Assembly (NCBI GenBank): GCA_905116865.2
Contig: CAJHNH020000224.1
Coordinates: 2,418,910-2,482,909 of the forward strand
From: Candidula unifasciata
Taxonomy: Eukaryota > Mollusca > Gastropoda > Stylommatophora > Geomitridae
Length of the DNA stretch: 64,000 nucleotides
Direction of reading: 5' to 3'
Part shown: positions 17,356-27,504 of the stretch, one piece after another
Layout: each line of letters starts with the position of its first letter
Position numbering within the stretch: the stretch's first letter is position 1
Translations under genes and position numbers: made by a program
The notes under the pieces: generated by a model
The model's database searches: none
What the model was told of the DNA's origin: nothing
Seen by the model: only the letters and a program-made list of their open reading frames with translations

Positions 17356-17520
17356 GACTAACTAACTAACTAACTAACTTAACTAACTTAACTAACTTAA
17401 CTAACTTAACTAACTTAACTAACTTAACTAACTAGCTAGCTAACTAGCTAACTAACTAACTAGCTAGCTAACTGGCTAACTAACTAGCTAAATAACTGAC
17501 TGACTGACTGACTAATTAAC
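17158..17520. repeat. Tetranucleotide (ACTA)n microsatellite
   Basis: About 360 bases of CTAA repeats. They are uniform to about 17375 apart from three CCAA variants near 17260, then shift to CTTAA pentamers and CTAG/CTGG variants toward 17520. The gradient of variants suggests old edges and a younger centre. Confidence 0.95.
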
Positions 17521-17989
17521 TTTATCTAATCTGGACTTGCGGGACACATGAAAGTAAAGTTTAGTAAGTTTGGCGCTATTGAACAAACTGAAGTGATAGA
17601 CATTAACTTAAAGATAATGTTGTTATTTTAGTATTATAGTATACCTTGGCATTGTTTGTGTTATCTGATATTATTTGCGCATCTAACGTAAACACAAGAT
17701 CTCCTTTATCTATTGTGTGTGTTTTTAGATCTTCTGACAATTTTTATCAGGAGAAAACGAAACTGTTCACCGGTTTCTCGGAAGACATGATAAAACGTTA
17801 GATATGGTCTCTAACTCACGGCCGTGCCCCAGCTGCAGAAGGACGTGGTTTAATTCAAACAAGCTGCCTTCCGCTGGACTGAGAATTAGCTGTACACACA
17901 TATCGTAACTGTAACTGACTCACAGAGTATGTTGAGAAAGGTGGAGACATGCATGCTCTGTGCAGAGTGGTAAGCATCGCTTCAGAAGT

Positions 17990-18335
17990 CCCGGTCAGTT
18001 AGGGAATTTGTAAATTGTCTCCAGGAAATGCCGGTGTGGTGGGAAATAATCAGGCAGATAGACTGGCCGGTTCTGCACCACCTGGTGGAAAATTAAAGTA
18101 TGACAAGCTGGATGTTGTAAGGGCCCTTTGGGAGCGAGTGAAAAGTGCGGAGGCACAAATAGATCATTACGGTCTGAGGAGAATGGTAGCAGAAGATCTG
18201 GCCGATGTTCAACACTCAATGGAAGGGCGAGACGGTTATACAGACAGTTAGGCTACTGGTACCATCGGAAATGGAACTTTTCGCTTACTGCTGATGATGG
18301 ATGCAGAGAACTTGTGGGGGTGTCCCGAGTTCTGT
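17990..18335 (+). pseudogene. Retroelement RNase H C-terminal fragment
   Basis: The plus-strand frame reads SPGNAGVVGNNQADRLAG, matching the HAGxxGNExAD region at the end of retroelement RNase H (here His is replaced by Asn). It continues GGKLKYDKLDVVRALWERV. A frame change near 18235 is needed to reach the cysteine-containing end (WGCPEFCD). Upstream catalytic residues are lost. Confidence 0.7.
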
Positions 18336-18394
18336 GATGTTGATTCCTAATTCAACATTACCCTAAACAAAAATTGTGTGTTCACAGAAATATG

Positions 18395-18720
18395 TTTATG
18401 GTTCACTGGACAGCCAAAAATAAGTAATTCGTCTGTTTTGAAAAGGGCGGGCGCAGAAGACAAATTCACAAACATTAAAAAAAAAAAAAAACAGGCAGTC
18501 AATATAATTTGCTCACGTTTTCAGAAACTGGAAAGTGATGTGACCACTGGAAAGATTTGTGGAAAGAGAGACAGACGTCTGTCAAATGTTAGAGGGGTGT
18601 CAGTATATAAAGTCATACACAATGTTAGACGTTGCATGTTGTAGAGAGGTATGATCGCTCAAGACAGTCGCAAGGCGTGTGGTGCTAATATAATCATGAC
18701 GATGATATGTAAAAATAAAG
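18395..18720 (+). mobile_element. LINE family L1, C-terminal stub
   Basis: Reads FTEICLWFTGQPKISNSSVLKR, a diverged form of [22 protein letters not shown] at 24.5 kb. It then has an A-run and [14 protein letters not shown]. It ends TCGCAAGGCGTGTGGTGC with a weak GATGAT tail at 18700. Confidence 0.7.
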
Positions 18721-18975
18721 GACCATTTTCCACACCTTCAAAAGCATTGGGCATGTAGGGCTAAACCTATATTTTAAAGACCAATCATAATTTGTTGTGT
18801 GATGTGGTCTGCATAAAACCGGTCGCCTTTACTTCCCACGGCTTGCACCTGGTACCGACTCAAGGCTGGGTCGACCTGATAGTCAAGGTCATTTTGTGAG
18901 GAAAAAAATGAGAAAGAAAAAAAAAACAAGTCCGGCTCCACCAGGAACCGAACACACGACCTACCGACGTGAAAT
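18721..18975 (-). mobile_element. SINE family C, reverse copy
   Basis: The complement carries GGGCTAAACCTATATTTTA, GTGATGTGGTCTGCAT, CGCCTTTACTTCCCACGG and the box-B complement CCAGGAACCGAACACACGAC. Confidence 0.8.
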
Positions 18976-19072
18976 GTAATAGGATTTAAATCGTTTTTGG
19001 TGGTAAATGTGTACTGAGGGGGAAAACATAGCAGATGAATCTATACATCATATGTGGATATACCAGTAAATC

Positions 19073-19185
19073 TTCTTCTTCTTCTTCTTCTTCTTCTTTC
19101 TCTTCTTCTTCTTCTTCTTCTTCTTCTTCTTCTCTTCCACCTTGTACCCCATCGAAGTGTCGGAGGGGAGTGGGGGGGGGGGGGA
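19073..19185. repeat. (CTT)n microsatellite and G-run
   Basis: TCTTCTTCTT repeats occupy 19073-19133 with two CTCTTC interruptions, then a G10 run sits at 19174-19184. Long Glu/Arg frames on the minus strand come from this tract. Confidence 0.9.
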
Positions 19186-19254
19186 TGTAACGTTCGTTGA
19201 TAAGCTCTGCCAAGAGCACTATTAAGACTAATGTTCATTTCTGTCAGGTTGTTC

Positions 19255-19510
19255 TGAATGCTTTCACTCCATATTTCCGAGGTCTTCCACTCGCTCTATA
19301 CCCGTTGTAACGTTTTAGTGTGGCTCGCTGTTGCAGTTAGTACCAGGGCATTCTTGTTAGGTGTCCAAACCACTTCATTTGTTGTTCTTTGATGACCCGT
19401 AAGACTAGCTTTATTCCTAGCATTTGACTGATTTCGTGATTTCGTATTCTGTCTTTCCTTGAAATACGTAAATATCAGTAAATACAGATTCAAAACTGGT
19501 GCGCACCACC
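19255..19510 (-). mobile_element. LINE C-terminal fragment
   Basis: Minus-strand translation includes VIKEQQMKWFGHLTRMP and NGYRASGRPRKYGVKAF, the KWFGH...RPRGRP region after a LINE RT. It is related to the L2 and L3 tails but diverged. A similar short piece lies at 49065-49150. Confidence 0.65.
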
Positions 19511-19518
19511 AAGTGTTC

Positions 19519-19976
19519 AAGTAAGTAAATAACTTTTACCCCACCAGGGCATCACACAGAGCGATAAACACCCAGTGACACAAAGTGCCACCAAGCGGAT
19601 GAGGATCACCCGTGGAGCGGTCCCAGAAACTGCGTTCAGCCTTCAGGTTATATTGCGGCCCGGCAAAAACCGGGGTGGGGCTTCATGTTATCGAAAAATT
19701 GCGTCACACATGGGGAAGATATTAGTTTTTAAAATGCTCAAAAAGGTTTTGGTACTCTTATAAGTCATCCATCCGTCATCCCCGTGTGTGACGCAATAAT
19801 TTGTTATTTTGAAGCCCCACCCGGCTGTTCCCGGGGGCCGTAATACAACCTAACGGTTAAACGGTGTTTCATGGACCTCTCTACGGGTGATCCTCATCCG
19901 TATGGTGGCACTTTGTGACACCGGGCATTTATTGCTCTGTGTAATATGGTGGGGTAAAACTTACTTACTTGCTTAC
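19519..19976. mobile_element. Foldback (palindromic) DNA element, ~458 bp
   Basis: The left arm 19519-19717 and right arm 19779-19976 are inverted copies. Examples: TTTTACCCCACCA versus TGGTGGGGTAAAA; GCACTTTGTG versus CACAAAGTGC; GGATGAGGATCACCCGT versus ACGGGTGATCCTCATCC; GGGTGGGGCTTCA versus TGAAGCCCCACCC; GCGTCACACATGGGG versus CCCCGTGTGTGACGC. Only about 60 bases form the loop. Arms are roughly 85% identical. No coding capacity. The outer ends abut AAGTAAGTAA and TTACTTACTT. Confidence 0.85.
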
Positions 19977-20317
19977 TCGGTACCCACCACAACTTGTCTA
20001 TTAAAGTAGCCATAAAATTATGTCTTAAGAGGGACCGATAGTGCATACTGTTGTATACTGCTTAGGAAATAAAAGCCATTAATATATTATTTTATAAATT
20101 TATCTAGCCACATATGTGCTACAAGGACCAGATTGGGTGGCAAAGATTGGTACCATCGCGCCATATGAGACATGTCAAAAGAGGTGATTAAGGTCACGTT
20201 TAATTTTTCAATAGAATGAAACGCTAAACAGACCACAATTTTAACCGATGCTGCTCGCAGTAGGTTAAACGTGGTCAATTTTTTGTTTGTTTTGTTTTTC
20301 ATAAATGGATGAATGGA
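19977..20317. other. Unassigned sequence
   Basis: No repeat match or exon was recognised between the foldback element and the SINE. Confidence 0.35.
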
Positions 20318-20449
20318 TCAGTCAGCCTTTGTGGCTTAGGCGTTGAGAGTGCCCTTCGCAATTTTGAAATGCATAGTTCGATTTTAGTTGCGAGCTATTT
20401 TGCCACATACCGCTTACTGTCGGTTTCGAAAGTGGTATCGAGAACTGAC

Positions 20450-20512
<63 letters not shown>
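20318..20512 (+). mobile_element. SINE family B, truncated into (TA)n
   Basis: Box A TTTGTGGCTTAGGCGTTGAG and the body to GTGGTATCGAGAACTGACG are present. The 3' half is replaced by about 30 TA repeats (20453-20512). The 53.8-kb copy also runs into (TA)n, though further along. Confidence 0.75.
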
Positions 20513-20518
<6 letters not shown>

Positions 20519-20804
20519 AGTAAAACAGTCGCGAGATTATAAAACCGGTCTAAAATGGATATGTAAGGACTTGCTTTGTTGATTAGGAGGGAAATAACGC
20601 AGTCCACAAAGGCTGCACTGCAAGTCTTGTGAGGCACAAGTCAGGGCTGCCAATGGGATTTTTATCAAATCTCAAGCCAAGCTGGCCAACAAACCCAGCA
20701 ATACAGAAGCAAAGTAAAGTAAACAAAATAAAAAATAAAAAAACCCAAGATTGATAAAAAGCACACATTTTATAGTTTGCCTACTTTTTTAAGTATATAT
20801 TTTG

Positions 20805-20899
20805 TAAAAAAAAAAAAAAAAACAATATTCCGAAAATTTAACCTAAGGCATCAAATAAAAAACCTAGAACTGGGGGGGGGGGGGGTGAGGAAAAAAAAA

Positions 20900-20997
<98 letters not shown>

Positions 20998-21060
20998 AAA
21001 AAAAACAAAGAAACAAAAAAAAAAAAAAAAATTGGGGGGGGGTGTGTGGGTGGAGGTAAA
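20805..21060. repeat. Homopolymer cluster: A-runs and G-runs
   Basis: An A18 tract (20806), a G14 run (20872-20885), then about 130 bases that are nearly pure A (20890-21030, including an uninterrupted stretch of about 95), and a G8 run. No coding meaning; Lys- or Phe-only frames here are artefacts. Homopolymer lengths are assembly-sensitive. Confidence 0.9.
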
Positions 21061-21149
21061 AACCTATCATTGGCAGCACTTGAAGGGATGTAACGGGAGG
21101 GGGTAGTGGGAGGGGGTAGTGGGAGGGGGGTCTGGTCGAGTGGTGCGAG

Positions 21150-21360
21150 ATAAAACTTATAATGTCAGCGTGAGTCAAAATATTCAAAGCTACGGCCCCG
21201 TTGTAGTACACGCCGACCAAATGCGAACCTCACTGGTCACTGGAGTCTGTGATGGTGACAAAAGCACCTGTCTTGTTGTGGTTAAAATGTGTAGGTTGTT
21301 GATCACGAGCCAAAACTTGTATGAGATGTGCTCGGCAGACAACGTGTTCAGATAAGATGT
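21150..21360 (-). pseudogene. Polinton cysteine protease (PRO) fragment
   Basis: Minus-strand translation reads VLARDQQPTHFN, then KTGAFVTITDSSDQ, one stop codon, and GSHLVGVYYNGAVALNI. This resembles the start of the adenain/Ulp1-like cysteine protease of Polintons and adenoviruses, where the catalytic His follows a TDPS...PG segment and is normally followed by Trp (here Leu). Only the His region survives; the Asp/Cys part is lost to the homopolymer cluster. It lies downstream of the capsid-like fragment in the same direction. Confidence 0.5.
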
Positions 21361-21394
21361 TTTGGCGTATCTGCTGTGTATTCATGGTATTAGG

Positions 21395-22440
21395 CATAGT
21401 CAAATGTCTTGTGTCTTGGAAATTTCGAGTACAGAGTCGTGTTCAGCGTAGATTATAACTTTTAATGCTTCAGGTGTGAAGATGGAGAACTTAAATTCCA
21501 AATGCAACGCCCCTGCACTGGGCATCGAGAAATGGTCCCCATCCAACATGCTGCGACTTAAATCAAAGGCGTAAAGCATATAACTACTCTTAAAATGTCT
21601 GTACTCAATATACCTACCGGCATCTTTACCGACCAGTCCCATGGTGAGCATAGTTAAAAAAAAAAAAAAGCTTTCAGGTAGCAATTTTTTTCATAGTCTG
21701 GTGTTATCGGTTTACTGGACACACTACAATCATTTACACGTACTTTAGATACATTAACTGGCAATGTTGGAAATTGGAAGGGTTAGTCTTGTAGGAGCCG
21801 CCAAAGGCTACAGTGTGAATTAGTCCAACCACTAGTCTGGTAGGTGTCTGTCTTAGAAAGAGATAGTACTGGGTGTGTACAACATCCCTTTGAGTTTAGA
21901 GAGGGTTTTCAGATTCATGCATTTCAAAGGATATTTAGCATTGGTCTTGGTTAAAGCTTTCTCGTGAGCTAGAGAGATAACTGGATTTGACGGCTTTTCG
22001 AGCCATTCGGGTAGCGTGCGTTATAACAGACTTTTATCCAACAGTGGCGTCATGAGCTAAAAGACTGAAGACGTCTTTGGAAGGTGTGTTTAATCTTTAC
22101 ATACACAACATTTAACAGGTAGCAATTTTAGGCAAAAATGTTGGCATGTAAGCGCCCCAATTATATCGATTTCATGACTGGCACCTGCTGACTGTTGGTG
22201 TTTTTTTTTAGTAACTTATTAACAACGTCCTGAGTGTCATCCATAAAGCTGAGATACATTACGGCAATAATATACCCCTTTTTGGGACCTTCACCAAAAT
22301 TCAACATAGCATGAAAGGAGGCTCTGTAATGATAAGTGTTTCCGCTAGGTGTAATCAAAGTATCGTTAAGGAAAACGTCCAATTGAGAAAATAAATTGTG
22401 CATATAATAGTTGACTGGTGCCACCAGGGCATCTGGTGGT
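21395..22440 (-). pseudogene. Polinton/adintovirus minor capsid (penton-like) remnant
   Basis: Two open frames on the minus strand belong to one decayed gene. The upstream one (22424-22161) has LFSQLDVFLNDTLITPSGN and FGEGPKKG. A middle part reads KALTKTNAKYPLK. The downstream one (21684-21400) has YMLYAFDLSRSMLDGDHF and VIIYAEHDSVLEI. These are hallmarks of the F54H12.2-like proteins of invertebrate genomes, the penton-like single-jelly-roll minor capsid of Polinton (Maverick) elements. Stops and frameshifts near 21690-22160 break it. No polymerase, integrase or TIR was found nearby, so this is a fragment. Confidence 0.7.
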
Positions 22441-22492
22441 AAACTGTTACCGTTGCTTTAGGTGACTTTGGCCCTGACGTGTAAAAATAAAA

Positions 22493-22738
22493 TAAAAAGT
22501 GTTTGTTTGTTGTTTGTTTTAGTATCCAGAAGCAATGAGTTGTTAACCCTTAGGCTCGGTATTATGGATATCGCAACCTTTCGGCCTTGATTCCATTGTA
22601 AATACCGTAAATCTGGGAGAAATGTGGCTTTTCTGCCTACCCCCGGGAGTGAACCCGGACCACAATGAGTTCGTCACCCGGTCTCCGCGCAATCCGGTTT
22701 AGCCAACTACTATGGAGAGCCGGGGAAAAAAGAGTGTT
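22493..22738 (-). mobile_element. SINE family D, reverse copy
   Basis: Near-identical to the 25.4-kb copy: TATCGCAACCTTTCGGCC, TAAATACCGTAAATCTGGG, and the box-B complement CCGGGAGTGAACCCGGACC. A 7-base AGTGTTT occurs on both sides and may be the TSD. Confidence 0.85.
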
Positions 22739-22743
22739 TAAAA

Positions 22744-22790
22744 CAGCGGTTCTCAACCTGTGGGTCGCGACACTTTTAGAGAGAGCCCTA
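22744..22790 (+). mobile_element. Solitary hAT terminal fragment
   Basis: CAGCGGTTCTCAACCTGTGG followed by GTCGCGACAC is the typical 5' end of hAT transposons of the type that includes SPIN. After about 35 bases the match fades, and no second terminus is visible before the next SINE. Confidence 0.55.
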
Positions 22791-22854
22791 GTAATAATAT
22801 GGAGTTAAACAAACTTTAGGAGATAATTTTTTAACATGGCTTACACATGTGAAT

Positions 22855-23105
22855 TCCTGGGCCTTAGTGTGAGGGGTGGGGGTTGGGTTGGGGGTGGAAC
22901 AAAAAAAGACTCACTGCATCCCTATCACGCATGACGTAAGGGATCTCTTTTCAAGTCGGAGTGCATTGTCCTGAGAGGCAAGGGAACAATAGTCTGCATA
23001 CAAATAAGCCAGCTCTGTAAAAAAGAATAAGGCTAAAGGGCAGGAGATGACGAACAACCATAGCTTTCCGCCAGAGTTTACAGTTGGGTAACGCCAAGAA
23101 AAAGA
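22855..23105 (+). mobile_element. SINE family E, 3' part
   Basis: Has CGCATGACGTAAGGGATC, CAAGTCGGAGTGCATTG, CCTGAGAGGCAAGG, GATGACGAACAACC and CCGCCAGAGTTTACAG, ending GCCAAGAAAAAGAAGAA. Confidence 0.8.
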
Positions 23106-23160
23106 AGAATATATACACGGTTATCTGCGCCAGGACTTTCCTCCCGAAAATATTCTTAAA

Positions 23161-23453
23161 TATGACGGGGTGCTTTATTAATATCCCACCCCAAACAGAG
23201 GAAATCCACAGGTCACGGGACAGTCTAATATTTCAGGGCGTGGTAGATAGGCTACATGCAGTCGTGGGACCTAGGCTGCATGCAGACGTGGGACCTAAGC
23301 GCACTCTCTCGTGGGACGTAGGTGGATTGAGGTTAGGGCAAGTTTTTTTTAAAGCATCAGAAAGCCGGGAAACCCAGTCTTACGACCCTCTAAAATGTTG
23401 GGCTGTCCTGTGACGTTCTTTGGGGTAGGATATTAATAAAGCACCTAAAACGT
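23161..23453. mobile_element. MITE with ~40-bp TIRs, copy 1
   Basis: Element 23169-23445. The left end is GGTGCTTTATTAATATCC and continues with ACCCCA; the right end is its inverted copy. Internal ACAGGTCACGGGACAG / CTGTCCTGTGACGT extends the TIR. Flanking 8-mers TATGACGG and TAAAACGT agree at 5 of 8. A second copy at 57092-57351 carries the same internal CAGTCGTGGGACCTAGGC block in opposite orientation. Confidence 0.8.
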
Positions 23454-23522
23454 CACCACAATTCGAATATTTGTCTAGTATTTACATATTTTCTTGTGAC
23501 ACGTACGAATGTGAATCTTTTT

Positions 23523-23815
23523 TGTTTGCAGTCACCGTGAGTAAACCCTGGAGGAAAGTTCTGGTTTCTCGTCCATTTCTAGACTTTGGCTTTGTAAAAG
23601 AACCTGCGTTTTGCGTGTGCACCATTTAAACAGATTTGGCATAATTGTATGTGAAACTGCTGGTTCCCTGCCTCTCAGCAGATGCACTCAGACTTTGCAG
23701 GAAGTCCCTAATTAGTCTACTCCTACGACATGCTTGTTATGGAGGCAACAGATCTATTCTTGTTCTCACTTATCCGCACAACTTGGGTCCAGGAACCTAC
23801 ACAGGGTTCAGATGT
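23523..23815 (-). mobile_element. SINE family E, reverse copy
   Basis: The complement reads from the 3' tail region (AAGTTCTGGTTTCTCGTCC) through TGCACTCAGACTTTGCAGG to ACATGCTTGTTATGGAGGC and the GTGTAGG complement near 23800. Confidence 0.75.
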
Positions 23816-24273
23816 GAATCTGAATATTCAGAATGTTTGAAAAGGTTAGAAAACAATCGTGCTTACCTATGTTACTGTGCAGTTTAAGTTCAGACGATTC
23901 GCCTTCTCTGAAAATATCGGAAAGTTTCACAGCTGTGTGTACACGTTCACAGTTAGCAGTGCGTCAACTTATGGCTATAAAAAGAGCAGGCTAATTTTGA
24001 AACTGAAAGAAGTGATCCTATTTTCCAAAACAAACACAGGCTGCGCTAGATACGAACACACCACAGGCACCGGAACCTTTTATCAGGTGGGGGGGGGGGG
24101 GGTCAATTCCCTAAAGCACCCCCAACACACACAAATAGGGAGTGTCCCCCCCCCCCGCCCTAAAAATTGTATAGGGATACTAAGAGACACCCCCCGTCCC
24201 CCCGTTTTAAACTACGTATTAAAATTTTCTGTAAAAACATTTATTTATACTTTTCTTTTTTTTTCTCCCGATC
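23816..24273. other. Unassigned sequence with G/C runs
   Basis: G13 run at 24089-24101 and several C runs around 24150-24205. No coding signal was recognised. Confidence 0.4.
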
Positions 24274-24411
24274 TTTTATTATAATGTTTATTTGCCATTC
24301 AGCACAATAATATTAATCATTAAAAATAAATAATAATAAAAACAGTAAAAATAAAATAATGATAACAATAATGTGCTGAATGGCAAATAAATATAATAAC
24401 ATTTTAACAGT
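24274..24411. repeat. Small AT-rich palindromic element
   Basis: TGTTTATTTGCCATTCAGCAC (starting about 24282) is repeated inverted as GTGCTGAATGGCAAATA (24373-24389). Each arm is about 45 bases with a loop of about 45. The sequence right of the palindrome (GAGAAATGAACAAATACTTC) recurs at 26806 beside a (TA)n tract, so this is a dispersed family. Confidence 0.75.
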
Positions 24412-24517
24412 AATGAGAAATGAACAAATACTTCAAAAGATAATTTATATGCACGGGTTAAAGGTCATCTAAGCCTTTAAAAATTATATTCTTTTGTGTT
24501 GTAGCACAATTTTTGGA

Positions 24518-24887
24518 GGCCTCAGAGATGTGGTTTTACAGAAGAATGCTTAGAATACCTTGGACAGCCAAAAAGAGCAACCAAGAGGTTTTAAAAGAGG
24601 CGGGAGCCCGAAGACAACTTATCACTGACATCAGAAGGAGACAGTCATCATTTTTCGGCCATGTTATGAGAAGAGGAAAATAGAACATGTTGTGACCACT
24701 GGAAAGATCTGTGGAAGGAGGGATAGAGGAAGACAACGAGAGAAGATGCTTAACAGTCTTGTTGCATGGTATGGAGGTGTGTCGGCACACGAACTGATAC
24801 ATGCTGCAGGAGATCGCGGATTATGGAAAGGCATGATCGCCCACGCCAGTCGGCAAGGCACCTGATGATGATGATGATGATGTGTTG
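24518..24887 (+). mobile_element. LINE family L1, C-terminal stub
   Basis: The best plus-strand L1 tail: [45 protein letters not shown] and HELIHAAGDRGLWKGMIAHA, ending CACC(TGA)n (24862-24881). One frameshift lies near 24680. No RT catalytic motifs remain. Confidence 0.85.
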
Positions 24888-25029
24888 TAGCATTTAAGCA
24901 GCTGAGATTCTCCCCAACTCTCATTGTTTTCCACATAATTATTTGCCTAGGAAATATATAAAGCGACAAGGAGGGTGTAGTTGAGCTGGCAGGGGTTGAG
25001 CCCTCATTCTTTGTGAGTCCTCCCCCCTC

Positions 25030-25417
25030 CCCCTCCCCCGCCAACACTTTTTTGATCTTTTTGATTTTTTTTCCTGATCGTTTTCGTGAACACCTTTCTG
25101 ATATTGACAAGAAAACACATAAACCAATCCCTCTCCATTTTAATAGCTCTGACCACAGAGGTAAAGATGATATATCTGTCACAGCATTAAAATCTTACTC
25201 TGGCGATCATACTACTCGCCTCGCTTTGGGAAATCACCTCACCCACAAACTAGGCGTTCTTAGTCCAGGCGGTATCAACATCCAGCATACCTTTATCTAA
25301 ATAGTTCTACTCTTATCACATTTTAAATGTTAACTATTTTCTTTTCTTTTATTTCGTATTATTACTTTATTCTATCTATTAGTATCATTTTTGTATCATT
25401 AACATTTGTATTTTTTT
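25030..25417 (+). pseudogene. Penelope-like element: C-terminal GIY-YIG part
   Basis: The plus-strand frame reads DRFREHLSDIDKKTHKPIP, LHFNSSDHRGKDDISV and LGVLSPGGINIQHTF, then stops at 25300. The RFxEHL...HFN...LxxLxPxGIN pattern is the second half of the GIY-YIG nuclease that ends Penelope-type retroelement proteins. The catalytic GIY-YIG start and the RT are absent. The 3' region continues past the inserted SINE to about 25900 (AAAAAGGCTGCCTGGTCGAAAC). Confidence 0.65.
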
Positions 25418-25660
25418 ACTCCCAGTATTGTTTGTTTGTTTTAGTATCCAGAAGCCATGAGTTTTTAATCCTTAGGCTCGGTATTATGGATATCGCAACC
25501 TTTCGGCCTTGATTCCATTGTAAATACCGTAAATCTGGGAAAAATGTGGCTTTCCTGCCTACCCCCGGGATTGAAACCGGACCACAGGGAGTTCGTCACC
25601 CGGTCTCCACGCAATCCGGTTTACTTAACTACGCTAGAGAGCCGGGCTACTCCCAGTATT
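25418..25660 (-). mobile_element. SINE family D inside the Penelope-like 3' region, 12-bp TSD
   Basis: Element 25430-25648 is flanked by ACTCCCAGTATT at 25418-25429 and 25649-25660. The tail (AAACAAAC on the minus strand) is at the left. The perfect TSD shows it inserted after the Penelope-like element. Confidence 0.92.
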
Positions 25661-25902
25661 ATATTATATATTAACAATACTACTGTTTATTTCTTTTGTG
25701 ACTATATTTTTTAGCCATCGTTAATTTTTGTCATTTCATTTATTCCACATCATAATTTTTCAAACGTTTCTCTCGTCACCCCGTAGAGATCTACATACTC
25801 TCATCGTTGTTACGTTTGTGTAGTTTACTTATGTTTGAAAAAGGCTGCCTGGTCGAAACATTATTTGTGTTGTTTTGTGCACGTGTTTCTGCTTCCCCAT
25901 TT

Positions 25903-26299
25903 TGTTAAGCTTTTTAGTCAAATTTTCCTGGAATTCGTTGTATTAGCTTGACTGCAGTCACCGCCATATTTTCAACACTTTTTGCTTCAGTGGTAAGGAG
26001 GGTGGGGTTGTACGTGGCACCCCCCCCCCCCCCCCCCAAGCCCCCCCCCCCAACCAAGTCTAGAAAATGTGAAAGGCAGAAGGAAGGGGTGAGGCACGGC
26101 TAAGCCCTGCACTCCCTTTTCAATGTTTTCTTTGTAGTGGCGCGCCTAAAACACATTTGAAACGCCACATAAATGCTTAACAATTGAACCTATTTACATG
26201 TTTAAGGGGCCCGCGTAACACCTTTATGCATGTCCTAGAGGGAAGGATCTCATCCCCTACGCACTCCCCCCAACCCAACATTTGTTTTCGGTGGGGGCT
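25903..26299. other. Unassigned sequence with C-runs
   Basis: C18 and C13 runs at about 26020-26050. No gene was recognised. Confidence 0.4.
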
Positions 26300-26429
26300 C
26301 TAAAATGCCGAACAGATCCACCCTCTCCCCCAGTTTCGGCACCTCTGACATGACCTATTTCTAATCTTGCGCAAAAGGGAAGTCGCGCTTATCTCAATAT
26401 GGAAATCTCGTTTTATATGTGTAGCTACG

Positions 26430-26500
26430 TTGTGTGTGTGTGTATGTGTGTGTGTATGTGTATGCGTGTGTGCGTGTGTGTGGGTGTGTGTGTATGCGTG

Positions 26501-26531
<31 letters not shown>

Positions 26532-26532
26532 A
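26430..26532. repeat. (TG)n microsatellite
   Basis: An imperfect TG tract of about 100 bases with TATG and GCG interruptions. It gives a His/Thr-only frame on the minus strand that is not a gene. Confidence 0.95.
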
Positions 26533-26718
26533 AGGTGCTGTGATCAAGTGTTATGAATGATTTTCGATCGTTGAAACTTGTCACTGCATGGCGGTTTCAT
26601 GAGTGCCAACTGGCGCTAAATTGACGATGGAAGAGCACTGTATTACATATGATCTATTTTGAGCACTCGGTACCACATTACCCACATAGTGCTGCAAGTT
26701 AGGGCCCCCAACCGCCTT

Positions 26719-26721
26719 ATA

Positions 26722-26767
<46 letters not shown>
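26719..26767. repeat. (TA)n microsatellite beside a dispersed AT-rich repeat
   Basis: About 24 TA units, then AAATGGCAAGTAAATAGAA and AAATGAACATATACTTGAAAAG, which match the right side of the palindromic element at 24274. Confidence 0.85.
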
Positions 26768-26772
<5 letters not shown>

Positions 26773-26879
26773 TACTCAAATGGCAAGTAAATAGAATACT
26801 ATAAAAAAATGAAAAATGAACATATACTTGAAAAGATAACTTCTAAACATGGTTAACGGAAACTGCTTAGAACTCTTAT

Positions 26880-27504
26880 CATACACAGAGGCTGGGAAGG
26901 GGCGGGTTGTTCTCAATGAGTTTATGATCTAGGCATGTGTAGTTTAACTCTTTCAGTACCATACTTGTGATTGTATATCTCATAATTTCATAATCAGCAG
27001 CTGGATAAAGTCATAAATGTTTAAGTTTGAAAAGGTTCAGATAATAACTCTTCGCGAGAAAATTAACTAACTAATAGTTCCCCATGTAGCAGGTCCATTG
27101 CAAAATGTCGCTTTCACCAACACCGTCTGCCTGAAGAAAACTAGGTCTCTCACCAGTTCTCCCTCCTTGTGTACTGTCATATTCAAGGAGTCACTTACAT
27201 CTTGTGCACATCTTCCTGTTGGTCATACCCTGAACACCCCCTCCCCCGTCCTAGTACCATGCCTTCTGCTATTTTTTTTCCCTGTCCGCCACGGCGCTTG
27301 ATATGACTATAATATTTCAGCTTCCGAGACAAGATGCTGTTTATTAGCCAATCTTCCTTGATGTTCAGATCTCATAAAATGTCAGTATTTCTTCTCGTCT
27401 TTGTCCATGACATTCTGAGTTTCGATAGCACTTCAGCTCAGAAGTCCTTATTTTCTTTCTTAAGGACTGGGAGTTGGTCCACGACTCACATCCGTATGCT
27501 GCTC
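26880..27504. other. Sequence between repeat and LINE
   Basis: TTAACTCTTTCAGTACC at 26944 matches the left end of the TTAA element family (see 61092), but no matching right end was identified. From about 27300 the minus strand may be further L2/L5-like tail (TTTCAGCTTCCGAGACAAGA is the complement of a KxLRYFxH-type region). Confidence 0.4.

Noticed and set aside
20777..21220. Poly-Lys / poly-Phe ORFs
   Set aside because: They come from the A-homopolymer cluster.
26300..26584. His/Thr-repeat ORF
   Set aside because: Derived from the (TG)n microsatellite.
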